64,000 nt of DNA, from positions 1,626,240 through 1,690,239 of the forward strand of contig JNVV01000001.1 of assembly GCA_000733355.1 (NCBI GenBank), read 5' to 3'. How positions within the stretch are numbered: position 1 is the stretch's first letter; the number at the start of each line of letters is the position of its first letter. Of the stretch, positions 1-11,832 are shown piece by piece. This stretch comes from Falciphora oryzae. Taxonomy: Eukaryota > Ascomycota > Sordariomycetes > Magnaporthales > Magnaporthaceae. Under the pieces are notes generated by a model. It searched no databases. It was not told where the DNA came from and was given only the letters and a program-made list of their open reading frames with translations. The translations under genes were made by a program, and so were the position numbers.

Positions 1-192
1 GTCGGGGATCGAGTCTGGCGCGGGCGCGGGCGGCGCCTTGCCGGCCGTGGAGGAGCCCATGCGCCTGGCGGCGGCGGCGGCGCAACAGCTGGGCAGCGCG
101 GCGGGGACCGTGGTCGTCGCCGCCCTGTGGATGCCGGCCAGGATGCGCCTGCCGCCGCCGGCGGGGCGGAGGATGCGCTGTAATGAGGCCAT
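1..192 (-). CDS. Partial CDS, N-terminus of a probable mitochondrial protein
   Basis: An open minus-strand frame starts with ATG at 192 and runs off the left edge, giving 64 codons. The first 45 residues are rich in Arg, Ala and hydrophobics with no acidic residue, and start MASLQRILRPAGGGRRILAG, which looks like a cleavable mitochondrial presequence. A Pro/Ala stretch follows (KAPPAPAPDSIPD). A second ATG at 60 could be an alternative start. The mature part lies outside the window, so the product cannot be named. The frame could also hold an intron near the edge. Confidence 0.5.
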   Translation of the reverse strand, partial: MASLQRILRPAGGGRRILAGIHRAATTTVPAALPSCCAAAAARRMGSSTAGKAPPAPAPDSIPD

Positions 193-1018
193 TGCTGGGA
201 GGGGCTATGGTATTGAGTGTTTTTAGTAGTCGCTGACTGCACGGCTGAAGGTCAAGCGTCGAAACGTTCAAGGCGATGGGATCAAATATAAAATCAATCA
301 AAATAGGTAGGTAGCAATTGTACCAGCGCACTGTGGGGCTGGACGAAACTTTTGTCACATTATTGTACAAACCACCTAAATGCATCATCACTGTGCGATT
401 GGAGGTGCGGTTGTCGACCTCTCAACTCCCGCGGCCCTGTAGGGACTGTTTACGTTTGCCACAATCAAGGAATCAAAAACCAACCGTCAGGTGTTGTTCC
501 TGGGTTGTTTCACGGTTCAGGGCAAAGAGCCCTCGCCCCGCGCAGCATGTATGTACAAGAAAGCGAGCCCGGGAGATAGGGCTGCGAGAGAGGAAAGAAG
601 AAGAGGTAGTGCGAGGTGGAATCGAGGCCCTCACCCGGTAATTCTCCAAGGGGTACAAGGGTGATTCACCAATCTTGCTGAAAGCCAAGGCCGGCCCGCC
701 TTTCCCAGATAAAAAGCAAAATACCTCCATCGACAGACTCGGGCAGGGTATCGCCGCCGCCAATGGCCCTAAAACCAACACTCCCAAGGCGCCTTGAAAA
801 GGAAAGTGAGATAGAAGAAAAAGACCCAAATCACGCCTCCTGCCAAAAGAAAAAAAGGTGAAACAGAACGCTCATCTCGTTTCGTTATGTCGTGAACAGC
901 CCAACGTGGAAAAGACGCAAGGGCATAGATGATGGGTATAAGGTAAGGGTGTTGGTAGCGGTAGTGACGTGAGGAGATGAATGAGAAAAAAAAGGCCCTG
1001 CCAGATCCTTGGCGAAGC
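193..1018. other. Intergenic, no gene seen
   Basis: This holds the promoter and 5' leader of the partial gene on the left and the 3' flank of the DSN1 gene on the right. A 118-codon minus frame at 473-829 has no recognisable domain and a composition unlike the neighbouring genes. Confidence 0.6.
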
Positions 1019-3020
1019 TCAGCCGTCGTCTTCTGGTAATATCCTGCCCAGGCTGCGGAGGACTTCCATGACGGGAAGGTTCCTGGTTCCTGCCGCCGCC
1101 TTCTCCCTCTCCTCGCGCTCCTTGAGCCGGTCCGCGCTCAGGGCGAGCACCCTGTCCGCCTGCCGCCCGGCGACCTCGACTCGCTGGCCCAGCTTGTGCA
1201 CGCCGTCCGCCAGCTGGTCGATGTCGATCTCCAGCGACGACTGCAGGCCCCGCAGCCGTGATTGGGTCTTGCCCCTGAAGGACGAGAAAGCGAAGGACGG
1301 GTCCGTCAGCGACTGCAGCATCCTCGCTTCTTCCGGGTCGAGCATCGACTCGTCCGGGAGAGGCGCCTTGGTCGGGTTCTCGTCCTCAAAGAGCGGCGGG
1401 AATTCCGGTGGCGGTTTTTCTAGTGCCAGCCACTTTTTCCTCTCTTGCTTTAGTCTGTGCGAGAGTGCCGTGTTAGCTGAGGATTTTGTATGCGGTTGGC
1501 CGAGAATCAAAGTGACAGATAGGGAGTTCAGACTTACTGCTTGATACTGGCTTCGAGCTCCTGAATCTTCCTTTCGTTCTCAATATTAACGGGGTTCGGC
1601 TTTACCACCACTGGTCGTTTAACCTCGGGTACGGTTGGCTGGTCTTCTCGATTGAACCAGTCCGAGAATTCCGACTTGTTCCCAAAGTCTTTGAGCAGCT
1701 GGTCTTGTATTGCACGTGCTGTAGTTTTGCCTGTTAGCAACTGCTCCGAAGCATGACAGGCCTCCCTGACGAGACAGGGACAGGCGACAGGGAGCAGATC
1801 CCCGACATACCTCCCAGAATTTCATTAGAATTAACCGAGCCATGTGGTGGCCTCTCTAGCAACGCGCGCTCGCCGCACCACGTGAGCAACTGCCTCATAC
1901 GCCGCGGCTCCATCAGGCCCTCGGCGATGTGCTTGTAGAACTCGTCCGGGTTGACTTCGCGGTGCGGGATCGCGCTGTGCCCATTCTCGATGAGTGAGCT
2001 TGCCCGCCGCCCCCGCATACCCAGACTGCTCCTCCGTCCGCTCGCCGCCCCCTTCTTCCGCAACTCTTTATTGCGGTCCATAATGGGCGTGTCGCTGAAC
2101 GGCAGGGCAATCTTCCTGCCACCATCCACACTGCTGCCGCCGCCGCCGCCATCGTCGGGGTCGTGGTAGTCGTCATCGTCGTCCGGGTCTGCAGCGTCCA
2201 TCTGCATCCGAGGCGTGGCCACAGGCTCCAGCTGCCTCTGCCGCACAGGTTCTGGCGCCGCCCGTTTTTTGGCCGGCCTCCCTCGGCTCGGTTTTGGGGG
2301 TGGAGCGGCCGTAACAGGATCACTGCCCTCATCCTCCATCTCCATCGAGGACCGCGTTCTCCTCCCATTCGCTACTGGTGCTGCTGTCGCCGCCGTCGCT
2401 GCCTTTGTCGTTCTCGTCGGCGCTTTTGTCGTCGCCTTCGGTGGTGCAGCCGCCGCTGCTGTCCTAGTACTTCGCGTCTTAGGAATGACCAGCTGCGGCT
2501 CTGGCTCCTCCGGCACAGGTGACGCGACGGCCTGCTTCCGCCTCGTCGGTTTCCTCGCTGCCGGCGCGGGGGGAGGGGTCTCCTCCTCGTGTATGGGCTG
2601 CTGTCTCGGTGGTGACGGCGCGCGCTTCCGGCCGCCGACAGCCGCCCTCGGCCTCCCCGCAGCCTTCCTCACGGGCGCGGGTGCAGGTGCCGGGCTCGGA
2701 TCCGAGGCCGACGCCAACGACGTCCTGGCGCGCTTCGTGCCTCTGGTGAAGAGAAAGTCGCCATCCTGCTCGTCGTAGACTGCGGCATCTGCTGCAGCAC
2801 CATGTGGCGAGTTAGCACTGCGACTCGACGCGTCTGGTTCGCCTTGACCGCTCCGCCTCCCCTTCATCATCGTCATCCCCACCATCCCTGTCTCCTCGCC
2901 ATCAGTTTCCCCCACTCTACGCTTCAACGTACCCGCGAGGCGCTTGCTGTACCGTCTCTCCGGCTGATTGCTCATGCTCAAATCCTGTAGCGGCTGGCGT
3001 GCACGTATGAGAGTCGTCAT
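1019..3020 (-). CDS. DSN1: Kinetochore protein Mis13/DSN1 (MIND complex subunit)
   Basis: Dsn1/Mis13 is a subunit of the four-protein Mis12/MIND complex (Mis12, Nnf1, Nsl1, Dsn1) that links centromeric chromatin to the Ndc80 complex. Exons are 1811-3020, 1538-1718 and 1019-1454, giving 608 residues. Introns are GTATGT...CTACAG (1719-1810, GCTAAC branch) and GTAAGT...GCACAG (1455-1537). About 290 N-terminal residues are disordered, basic and Pro/Ala-rich. The conserved core follows: RRSSLGMRGRRASSLIENGH, HREVNPDEFYKHIAEGL and RRMRQLLTWCGERAL, then across the splice ARAIQDQLLKDFGNKSEFSDW, and a C-terminal coiled-coil-like part. The GRRASS element fits the Aurora-B-type basic sites known in Dsn1. 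Start chosen at MTTLIRARQPLQDL; a later Met at MSNQPERR is possible. Confidence 0.85.
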
Positions 3021-4517
3021 GGATGGCGGATCATCAGGCGCAAACGCATCGGTTCGGTTTCGGGCAGAGGACGACTCTCGGGAACAATATCGGGTGGTGA
3101 CTGTCGCGTCGCCGGACGAGTTGTAGAGGTCGAGGCTGGAACTGCTGGCCAGTCACGCGGAATGGGAGGGGAAGGCTGTCGCGTCGCAAAAGGGTTGTTG
3201 GGCAGGCCCCCCATCGACGAGGTATGTCCTTTTTTTCCTCAGCGGCGCCCCTCACTTGGGCGAATTCCGAGACGCGTCAATTGCTGCAAAATCGTCCGAG
3301 GCTCGTCGTCGCGCGACAGCGGTATCGGTCCTGCTCCCTGGCGGCTCCGGGGTCTGTAAGTGATGCTTCTGGGCGGCTGCGTGTCGTCGCTTCAAGTGTC
3401 GTCGGGTTGGAATTACGCGGTGGAGTGTCGTCGCGCAAAGAGCGCTCGCTGCTTCCCCAATTGTTTACCTAGGAGCTGCTGGCCCGCCGCAAACCAAGGT
3501 TACCATCCACGATTACCCACCCGCTCATCCCCGACGTTCATTGGTTCCCCAGCACCACGCTAGTCCCGTTCTGGGAGCAACACAGATCAGTCGGCCGGCA
3601 CAGATGGTGGAGGATTTTGTGTCCGTCCAATACAATCAATCCATCAAATGAGCTGCTGGAAATTTAGATGCTGGTCTTCGCAGAATCAACGTGCACGGTT
3701 GATAATGTATGCATTTCAGAGCCTCATCACAACCCAGCTGCCACGACCACCTCGAGACTCAGAGACACAGAAGGCCCAAAAAAAAAAAAAGTCATAATCC
3801 ATAATCTTCTCACTTCTTTTTTTTTTCTCATCTCAGCTATTTAGTGAAGGCTTCGTGTATTGCTAGAACTTAAAATGCGCTGTAACTAGTCGATGCGTGT
3901 TTCTAACTAGTTTGTGGTACAGAGTGGAAACGAATCTCCTCGTCCAGACCTGACAAGGGCGCGGACAGCCATCCATCCATCCACCGCCCTTATAAGAGTA
4001 CTAGGCTAAGCCAGACCTTGACACCCCCGCAAACCCCATAACTCCTTCCAGTAAAGTTATCATGTAGGCAAACACAAGTCAAAATCCTTTTGACACCAGC
4101 CCAAAGCCAAACTCCACCACCCTCCCAATTCTCTTTTCTCGTGTATAGGACCCGCGAATCCGAAAGAATACTTACAGCCCGAACAAACAACCACCAACAT
4201 TAGCAAAGCCCAGCCGTACCCTGCGAGAAGCGCCGCACAAGCCTCCAGACGACGCTTCCCACCAACCGCTAATTGCTACCCATGCTGCACCGTTCCAAGA
4301 ACCTTCCCAAACCCGGGACCTCGGGTTTCCTTTGTTGTACATTTAGTAAAGCCCCTGACTGGGGGGCTTTCACTCGTTATCGCTGTGTAGGGGACGAGCC
4401 TCCATGTCCCGAGATAACGTCGCTGGGGTAATGCGGATGGCCAGCTGTAAGAGCCGATTTTTCGGCCATCAGTTGAAGTCCGCTCAGTGTTACCTTGTCG
4501 AGTGCGTTGGCGTCGCT
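3021..4517. other. Intergenic between DSN1 and atfA
   Basis: This carries the DSN1 promoter and the atfA 3' flank, both minus-strand genes. A10-12 and T-rich tracts lie at 3780-3830, and there is a short CATC/CCAT repeat near 3968-3982. Small frames such as 3017-3214 have no recognisable domain. I see no gene. Confidence 0.55.
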
Positions 4518-6446
4518 CTACGAGAACCGTCTCTGCCCGGCGGCCATCACCGGCTGGTTAGGGATCGGCGCTGCCATGCCGTATGGGTTCATCTGCGCAT
4601 TGAACGGCTCCATTGCTGCCTGCTGCTGCATAAAAGCGCCGTGGAGACCTTGCTGCTGCGTAACGGGACAGTCCTTGTGCGCCAGCAGTAGCGTCTTTAG
4701 ATTCACCACCTCCTCGCGTAGCTGCGCAATCTGCTGCGTCAACTGGTCGTTTTCTTGGCTGTAAATCTCCACTTTGGACTGGAGGTTGGCGAGCCATTGC
4801 TTTTTCCGTTGCCGACATTTCAAAGCAGCAACACTATCAAGGAATGTTAGAAAACCAGTCATAAACACTCAGGGGAAGATACGAAACCATACCGGTTGCG
4901 TTCCAAGAAGTTCTTCCTCTTCTCCTCGTCAGTCATCTTGGACTTGGTGTTGCCATCCTTGTCCATCTTCATGTCATCGTCGTCGTCAGAGAAGTCTTCT
5001 TCGATTGGTGACTGCTGCGGTGGTGATGCGTTCATCTTGCTCTTCTTAGTCGCTGGGGGTTTAGCCGGCGCCTCTTCAGCAGCCTTCCTCCTCCCGTTCG
5101 TAGCGGCCGGTACGGTTGTTCCGTTGGCCTTCTTCCCCTTGCCACCCCTCGTGCTCGGCCGGGCTTGCTCGCTGTCGTCTGATGCCGCACTCGCCCCTTC
5201 GCTCCCTACAGCTCGTTGTCTCGCCGCGTTGCCGTTGACTGTGCGCATCTGCGGGGACGTGTTTGCCGACGACTGGATGGCCACCGGTGGAGGAGGATGG
5301 GCATGAACCGGCTGTGGAGGGGGCTGGACTGCAAAGTTATTCTGCGCGGGTGCCCCGTTGCGCCCATGAGCTAACAAATAAAGTCCGTTTGCCGCGTCGT
5401 TGTCGTGAGGATCGAACGGGCCTGAAGATGACTTCGCCTCTGGCTTGATAGAGCTTGCGTGTTCGATATCCTGCGGTTGCGAAGTCACAGGCTGTTGTTG
5501 TTGTTGCGGTTGTGGTTGCGGTGGCGGCGGCGGCGCTTGTGGTTGTGCTTGGGGTTGAGGCGGCGGCGGGGGCGCTTGACCTTGAGCCTGAGCCTGAGCC
5601 TGCGCCTGGTCTCGTTTCGCGGCGGCAGCGCTGAGTGCTGTCCGGTGAAAGTCCAACGTGCTCGGGGTGGCGCCTCCGCTGGCGATCGACGCGAAAATGG
5701 CAGACGAGTTTGGGCTGGGGGCTGGGAACATGGACCCGCTACCGCCCGGGGTGAGGCCTGTCCTCAGGGACGATTCGTTCGGCGTGGGGAAGCCGCCGCG
5801 CAGATGATGGGCGTCGCTGAAGTAGTCATTGGCCGGGCCCGATAGCATCGCCGGGCTGAGGGGGCCGGTGCGCAGCGAACCGCCGCCCCAGTTGAACGGG
5901 GTAGCGCCGCTGCCAGGCAAAAGCGACGACGGGGAGGTCAGGGCCGCAACCGGCGGCAACTTGGTGCCGCCTGGGGTCTCGGGCGGCGCACCGCCAAATG
6001 ACTGCTCAAACGGATTGGGCTCCAGACTTAGGGAACCACCTGTCTCGGTGTTAAAATAATCATTCGCACTTCTTGAAACTTGCGTCGCGGGTCGAGGGGA
6101 GGAAGCAGGGAAGTTGGTGGTTTCGGCATAGGTAGGTGGCTGATGTTCCCATGTCTTCGAGGCCGCGTCCAGCTGATTTGAATGTGACGACGGAGGGGTT
6201 CATTCGCAGGGGTGTGACTTGAACACAGGAAGGCGAGGGCGCAATTTTGGTGCGTGGATTGTGCGGAGGCGTGATGATGGCGATATCGCCGCTTTGGCGC
6301 ACACAAGCTTCGTCGCTTGACCGGGCGGGTTTGGAGAACGGGGCAACGGCAGAGTGCGCAAGGCAGGACGGCGAAGCCAAACAGCAAAATGATAGACAAG
6401 TCGAGTCGTCACTTACCTTGGGGCTTTGGCTTGGGCGGCGATGCAT
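4518..6446 (-). CDS. atfA: bZIP transcription factor, AtfA/Atf1 (ATF/CREB) family
   Basis: Atf1/AtfA is the nuclear bZIP effector of the stress MAP kinase (Sty1/SakA/Hog1) and controls oxidative and osmotic stress responses and spore viability. Exons are 6417-6446, 4893-6172 and 4518-4833, giving 541 residues. The N-terminus carries the Atf1 osmotic-stress signature (SKTWEHQPPTYAETTNFPAS, then SANDYFNTETGG and LEPNPFEQSFG). The middle is Q/P-rich. The DNA-binding region EEKRKNFLERNR spans the 59-bp last intron into VAALKCRQRKKQWLANLQSK, followed by a leucine zipper; the end is QRRFS. The ATG at 6522 begins a plausible Thr-rich peptide but is out of frame with exon 2 across the only good splice, so 6446 was chosen. 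An exon-1 model error or a single-base sequence error could change this. Confidence 0.85.
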
Positions 6447-6522
6447 TTTTTGTTGGGGGAGACGACTTAGTTTCGCCGGCGACAGCCGTTGTGGTGGTGG
6501 TGGCGGTTTCGCTGCCAGCCAT
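6409..6522 (-). promoter_or_regulatory. Candidate overlapping upstream ORF of atfA
   Basis: An ATG at 6522 opens a frame of 37 codons (MAGSETATTTTTAVAGETKS...) that ends at TGA 6409-6411 inside intron 1 if unspliced. If spliced, it runs out of frame into exon 2 and overlaps the predicted atfA start at 6446. Such overlapping uORFs can reduce translation of the main frame. The alternative is that this is the true N-terminus and the splice model or sequence is wrong by one base. Confidence 0.35.
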
Positions 6523-9500
6523 GACGCCGAGTGTATTAAAATCGACAGCGACGAGGTCGTCGGTGGAGTGCAAGGCTCACAAAGCCAAAAACGGGAGACG
6601 GGAGAAAATCAAAAGTCAAATGCTAAATGAGGTCAGCGGAGTACAGAGGAAGGCCTGCTGCAACGCTAACACTGGATGCGTTCCCCTGGGCACAGTCGCG
6701 ATGTGGTCGAATGGAGGAGAGACTGGGAAAAAAAATTGTATGGGGGAAGAATACGTCAGAGACCGGGAAAAAAAAAGACAATGACGTGTGTGCAGGAGAG
6801 GAAGAGAAAAAGATAAAAGGAATTTCCAGGCCGTGGAGCCAGCGGGCGCTGGGAAATTTGGCACTGGCCACCTTCAGACTAGCGTGTGGGGCAGACACCC
6901 ACCCACCCATGACCACACCCGTCGTCGGCCACGCCCACGACCGCGCGCGGCACCCATCCGACATGGAAGGGGCGGCCTCGCTGGGTCGCTGGCCGAGACA
7001 AGGTGGGAAACGGGCAGGCAGGTACGCACAAAGCACAAAGCAGCGCGCGCGCCATGGCCAAATGCCGACTGCCTGGGAGGAGCACCTTGCCTTCTTCCCC
7101 ATTTTCGATTCCGGCCCTGGCGATGGAACAAAGAACAAGGCGAGCACGCTCCCGCGGCCTGGCATCGTGGCAGTCGATCGATCTCCCCTCCCTCCCTCCA
7201 TCAACCACACACATCCTGCTTCGAGCCACCCAACCACCACCTGCCTCCTACCGCTCCAGACACACCAGGCAGCGGCAGGTCCACTCCCTCTCCCCGACGC
7301 ACTCTCACCGTTCCTCGCCATCCCGGCCGACAACAGGACGGGGAGGCAGGCAGGAAAGCCTGCGTGTCGGTATACAGTGGTTTTCTCTCAAGACCGGACT
7401 GTGGAAAACTGACCGACCCACTCCCAGCAGAGTAGGATTGCTTCATTGGTTCAGACGTTGGATGTCGTCCCTCCCCCTTCCTCGGGGTCCTGCCATTCGG
7501 CCGTTTGGCCCGTTCTGTTCTCGCCCGTCTCCTGCGGGTACGAAGAAAAATTCTACCTTCAAAGGGGTCTTTTTTCTTATGGGGCACGCGTGGGTAATTT
7601 CTGCAACGGGGGTTGGGATAATTACGACGTCAACGTTGCTCGAATCGAGGATTGCCGGGGAACTCCTGGCAGCTTTGAGCAATCATCCCTGACCTCTGCG
7701 GGAAGAAGCACGCACGGCCCAGGGAAAGGTAAGAGGGCAGCAGCAAGCCCACGACAACACGCAAGACCCTGGGCTGCTCGCGGTGAGGAGAAAGGGAAGC
7801 ACTGCACGGATGCCCGCCCCGGCCCACGAGAGCTCACGGTTTACCAAGAATTGCCTGTGCTAGCCAACCCCTGACACCGAAGGAAAAGAAGCAACAGCCC
7901 CATAATCATATCCAGAACCCGCAGAAAGCAAGCCAAACCGCCTATCTGCTTGTCAGTGCGCCTACAATACTGGCAAGCACGCGACGACCTCCAGCATGCT
8001 TCGGCCGCCGCAGGTATTATTAATGCAAGCAGCACACCTCCTAGTCGCCGAAAAGGCTCCGTTTTTACCGCATCTAGACTCGTCCACTCAGGCCTGGAAC
8101 TCGGGATGCACAGTGCTGTAAGATGTGACGCCGTGCGAGCGACGAACGGAGAGGAGGACGAGCCACGAGAACGAGAAAGGGCAGGGGAAGGGGGAGGGAC
8201 CAATGTCGAACGAGCAAATGATTGCAGCGTGGTCGGGGGAGACTCCTCGAAAGATTGCCGTCGTGCGTCCCGGTCGAATCAGGAGAGGCGAGTGCCCATC
8301 CCATGTTGACACCCTCCCCACTCTTTCGCTTGCAATTCCGGAGTTGTTCTGGCGCCATCCCAATCCCAGTCTTTTTTTCCTTTTTTCTTTTTTTTTTTCT
8401 TCGCTCGTCTGCGCTGCTTCCCGCGCTCCCACCAAACCAAGTTTCGTCCACCCCGTCGAGGGAACCCTGCCGCCGCCCCATTCGTCTTCTCTTTGCAGAC
8501 GCGACGAGTCAAACATCCAACGTTGGCGGTGACCACGTTTGTGGTATTTTGTGGTATTTGTGGCCTCAGGCTGTTTTTTTTTCTTGCCGAGATTCGACAT
8601 TCGACACACGCACAGCTTCCGCTAGCAGGATGGAATATTGGCGCGGCTAAGCTTGGGTCGTGCGGATTGCCAAAGTCAACGTTATTTGCCCCGGCTTAGC
8701 CTATGACGTAGCCCTGTCGCAACATGGAGCGCCCTCATGCGTCACCATGAAGTCTGATCAGGCCGCTCCGACAGCAAACGTTTCCCACAAAAAGAAAAGC
8801 TAGTCAGCGTCAGCGCTTTGCAAGCGCCGTCGCGATTCATACGGCATTATCCAGCAATCGCTAGGTTTGATATCGACAAACAGATACTTTGGCTGTTTGG
8901 ATTGTAGATTGGGGGTCTCTTCAATCGGAGGCAAGGGGAAAATGATGCAATGCGTGATGATGGGAGGAAATGGAGGTGGATGGGGTGGGCACGGAACCCA
9001 CTACTGAATGCGGCGCGGCACTGTGCCGCAGAAAAAAGAAGGGAGCGGGCAGAAAAGAATGCAGGCCTGCGCCGCTAGCGACCACACTATGACGCATTGC
9101 TACATGCCAAAATGGGGTGGGGCGGCGACTGATTCGACGCCACCAAAACACTGTCCGAGTTGGCGCACCCGGCCAGGCATTCCCCCTGGCCGCACCATCG
9201 CGTAATGAGACTGATGGTTCCGGGGGCGGGCACGGTTTAGCTAGAAGGCCGGCACGCACGCGTCTTTGCTTCTTCCGCCAGGACGCCTCGGCCGCAATCG
9301 TCTTCGCTCGCCGATAGCGCGTCTGCTATCGATGGTGACCTACCATGGGCCCTCGTATCATTGGAACGGCGCATCAGTGTCGGAAATCCTGAGGTGCTTG
9401 CGAGTATAGGTATACAAACCGATATGCCCCCAAGTGCTCACATCTTGACAACATTGGCATCGTCCAGAGTACGAAAGCCTTTTTTTTTTTTTTCTTTTTT

Positions 9501-9809
9501 CTTTTTGGGCTAGATCGAGGCCCAGGTGCCACATCGAGGCTCTGCAACGATTTCTAAACGCTGCGGCGAGAGATCGGCATGATAGCCAAATGCATTTGAT
9601 CTCGCTGTCTAGCCCTCGCCAAGCACGCGGGCACGTCGCGTTAAGTGGCCATAACGTCGCGAATCCAGATTGTACCTGTTACACACCGCCCTAAGTCCGT
9701 CGAAAGGACATGCATGGAGGACAGATAGGCTTAGAAATGCAACTACCTACTATCTGCGCAAGTACCATTGCATGGCAAACTACCTAGGCGTTTGACACCC
9801 TGCCAACCA
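6523..9809. other. 3.3-kb intergenic region upstream of atfA
   Basis: No gene with a recognisable domain or splice pattern is visible. Long frames near 6620-7690 exist on both strands but read as GC-rich chance frames of low-complexity character. It includes CT-rich and T-rich tracts (8370-8400, 9480-9510). It must contain the atfA promoter and leader and the 3' flank of the GST-like gene. Confidence 0.5.
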
Positions 9810-11105
9810 CTAGAGACGACCAGTCTCCTGTCCCGCCTCCGGCCGCACCCTAAAGCCGTGGCGTGGCGCGTGCAGGCGCACGCCAGCCTCCCCGCCGGCC
9901 CGGGTCGTCTCGATGACGATCTCGTCGTGGTCCAGCCCCACGAGCCGGCCGGCGTCCCGGTGGTTGACACCCGTGTCCGTCGGCCAGAGCTTCACCGCGC
10001 TGCCCCTGGCGACCCCGCGTTCGCCCCCGCAGGCTTCCGGGCTGGCCGTGCACTCCTGATCATGGAAGGGCGAGGCGAGGACCAGCCGGGCCGCCTCCTG
10101 CCCGCCCAGGGTCTCGGGCTTGGGCGCCGCCGACTTGGCCGCGCGGACTGCCTTGTCGAACCGGTCGATCCAGGCAAAGACGCGCGGGAACACGGCGGCT
10201 GAGACCTGGTCCGGGGGCAGCGCCTGCTCCGGCAGCGTCACGAGCCAGTGGAACGGCCACACGGCCTCGATGTCGGCGAGGCTGGGCTTGCTCGTATTCA
10301 GGATCCAGTCCCCTGCGTGAGGCGATGAGTGATGTCACGGGTCAGCACAAGTAGCAGTCGCTCCCATGTCGATAACAGAGGTGGCGAAGAGATAGGGGGA
10401 TAGGCAGCATGGTGTGGAATCACATACTCCCATCCGCAAGCAAGGTCACCTCTAGCACCTGCAAGACCTCCCTGAACCGATGGACCGCCTCGGCTTTGGA
10501 CGTCCACCCACCCGGGGGCGTGGCCACAAAGTCCGCCCGGTCCTTCTGGAAGTCGGGCTCTTTGAGCAGAGCCAGCTTGTCCCCCGGCAGCAGGCGGAAC
10601 GCCGTGAGGAAAATGTCCGTGTCGAGCGTCAGCGCCGCCAGCAGGCGCTCCACTCCCTTGGACTGCGGGTCCGGGGCGCCGAGCCTGGGGAGGGACCGGT
10701 GGGTATCCTCGAGCTTGGCCAGGATCAGGCGCGTGTCCAGGTAGACGTCACGCCCGATGGCCATGACCGGGATGCGCCGGTGCTTGATCCCCAGCTCGGA
10801 CAGGTCGGGCCGTGGCATTGTGGGTGGTTGGATCTGGAAAGAATTAGTTGGAAATGTCGTCATTTAGATAAAAGCTGCCCTGCCAGGCGTGCGAACGCTA
10901 CCTGTCCGTTGTTGCTGTCGTCATCATGGATGGCCCGGCTATCCGCCGGGCGGGCCTAGGGTGCATCCTGCACTCTGAAAACACCGGCGAGACTTACGCA
11001 TTGTTTGTACGGTATGCCACGGAGCGACAGGTACCACAGCACCCGCCGAGCATAGGGCGAGAAGGGATAATGGTAAAGGACTATGGGTAGGTTGGAGCCT
11101 GCCAT
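9810..11105 (-). CDS. Glutathione S-transferase-like protein
   Basis: Exons are 10998-11105, 10428-10833 and 9810-10312, giving 338 residues. Exon 1 encodes a thioredoxin-fold start, VLYHYPFSPYARRVLWYLSL, typical of fungal GST-N domains with a Ser/Tyr-type active-site loop. Exon 2 begins at the cis-Pro region (QPPTMPRPDLSELGIKHRRI), with VMAIGRDVYLDTRLIL as the second half of the N-domain. Exon 3 (DWILNTSKPSLADIEAVWPF) is the helical C-domain. Introns are canonical (GTAAGT...TTCCAG, GTATGT...ACGCAG). The last about 100 residues extend beyond the GST fold with no recognised motif. The likely role is glutathione-dependent detoxification in the cytosol; the substrate is unknown. Confidence 0.8.
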
Positions 11106-11832
11106 GTCGACACCTCGACGTCTGTACGGGATTGGCGGCGATGTTTTCTTTACACTTGGGTAGGCACCGATAGTGGACGGTAGCGGTTATGTGGCCGGGA
11201 AATTCCAAGAGTCGCGCATGCGCCTCCTATTCATATGTGCTGCTCGGAGTTGTCAAGCACGGATTGCTATCGAATGGAGTTGGTAGCCCCTTTGCGGCTG
11301 ATGTTCACTGTATTCCTCGCCCTCCATCCCGGCTTGGTACCATCCGCAACCGGGAGCGGGGGCCAGACTTACCTCGGCAAAAAGTGGCGCTATGACAGAA
11401 AGCCGAGGACGACATTTTATATCGACGCCCCGGATTAGAAAGCATTACAACGATAAGGAGTTGGAAATCCACGTGGTGTTTAGTTATTCGAACAATAAGT
11501 CGAAATCGCAATCACTTACCATATTATTCGACTCCTTGTATGCAAAAGAGAAAGGAATCACATTCCAACGATCCAGTTGTGTCCCGTGTCAGTTTTAGAT
11601 TACAAAGGTTGAAGTTTATGACAGATATGGTTACCATAAGACGAACGAGTAAAAAAATTGCCATGAACTAGTATCAAACACACCCTCCTTCTCCAGGGTC
11701 ACGCCCGGCTGGGACGGGACAGGGAATAGGAAAATAAAGGGGAGGGAAAAAAAAGCTTCACATCCAAGGGTGCGGCAAGCAAAGGCCACCATAGACCTGG
11801 TGTACGCCGCCGCCCAGACAGTTCCTAGAGCG
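11106..11832. other. Intergenic, no gene seen
   Basis: This is the promoter side of the GST-like gene and the 3' flank of the Ras-like gene. The stretch 11400-11660 is relatively AT-rich. No frame with a recognisable product was found. Confidence 0.55.

Noticed and set aside
6623..7412. Overlapping 236- and 261-codon frames on opposite strands upstream of atfA
   Set aside because: Mutually overlapping frames in GC-rich sequence, low-complexity products, no splice logic.
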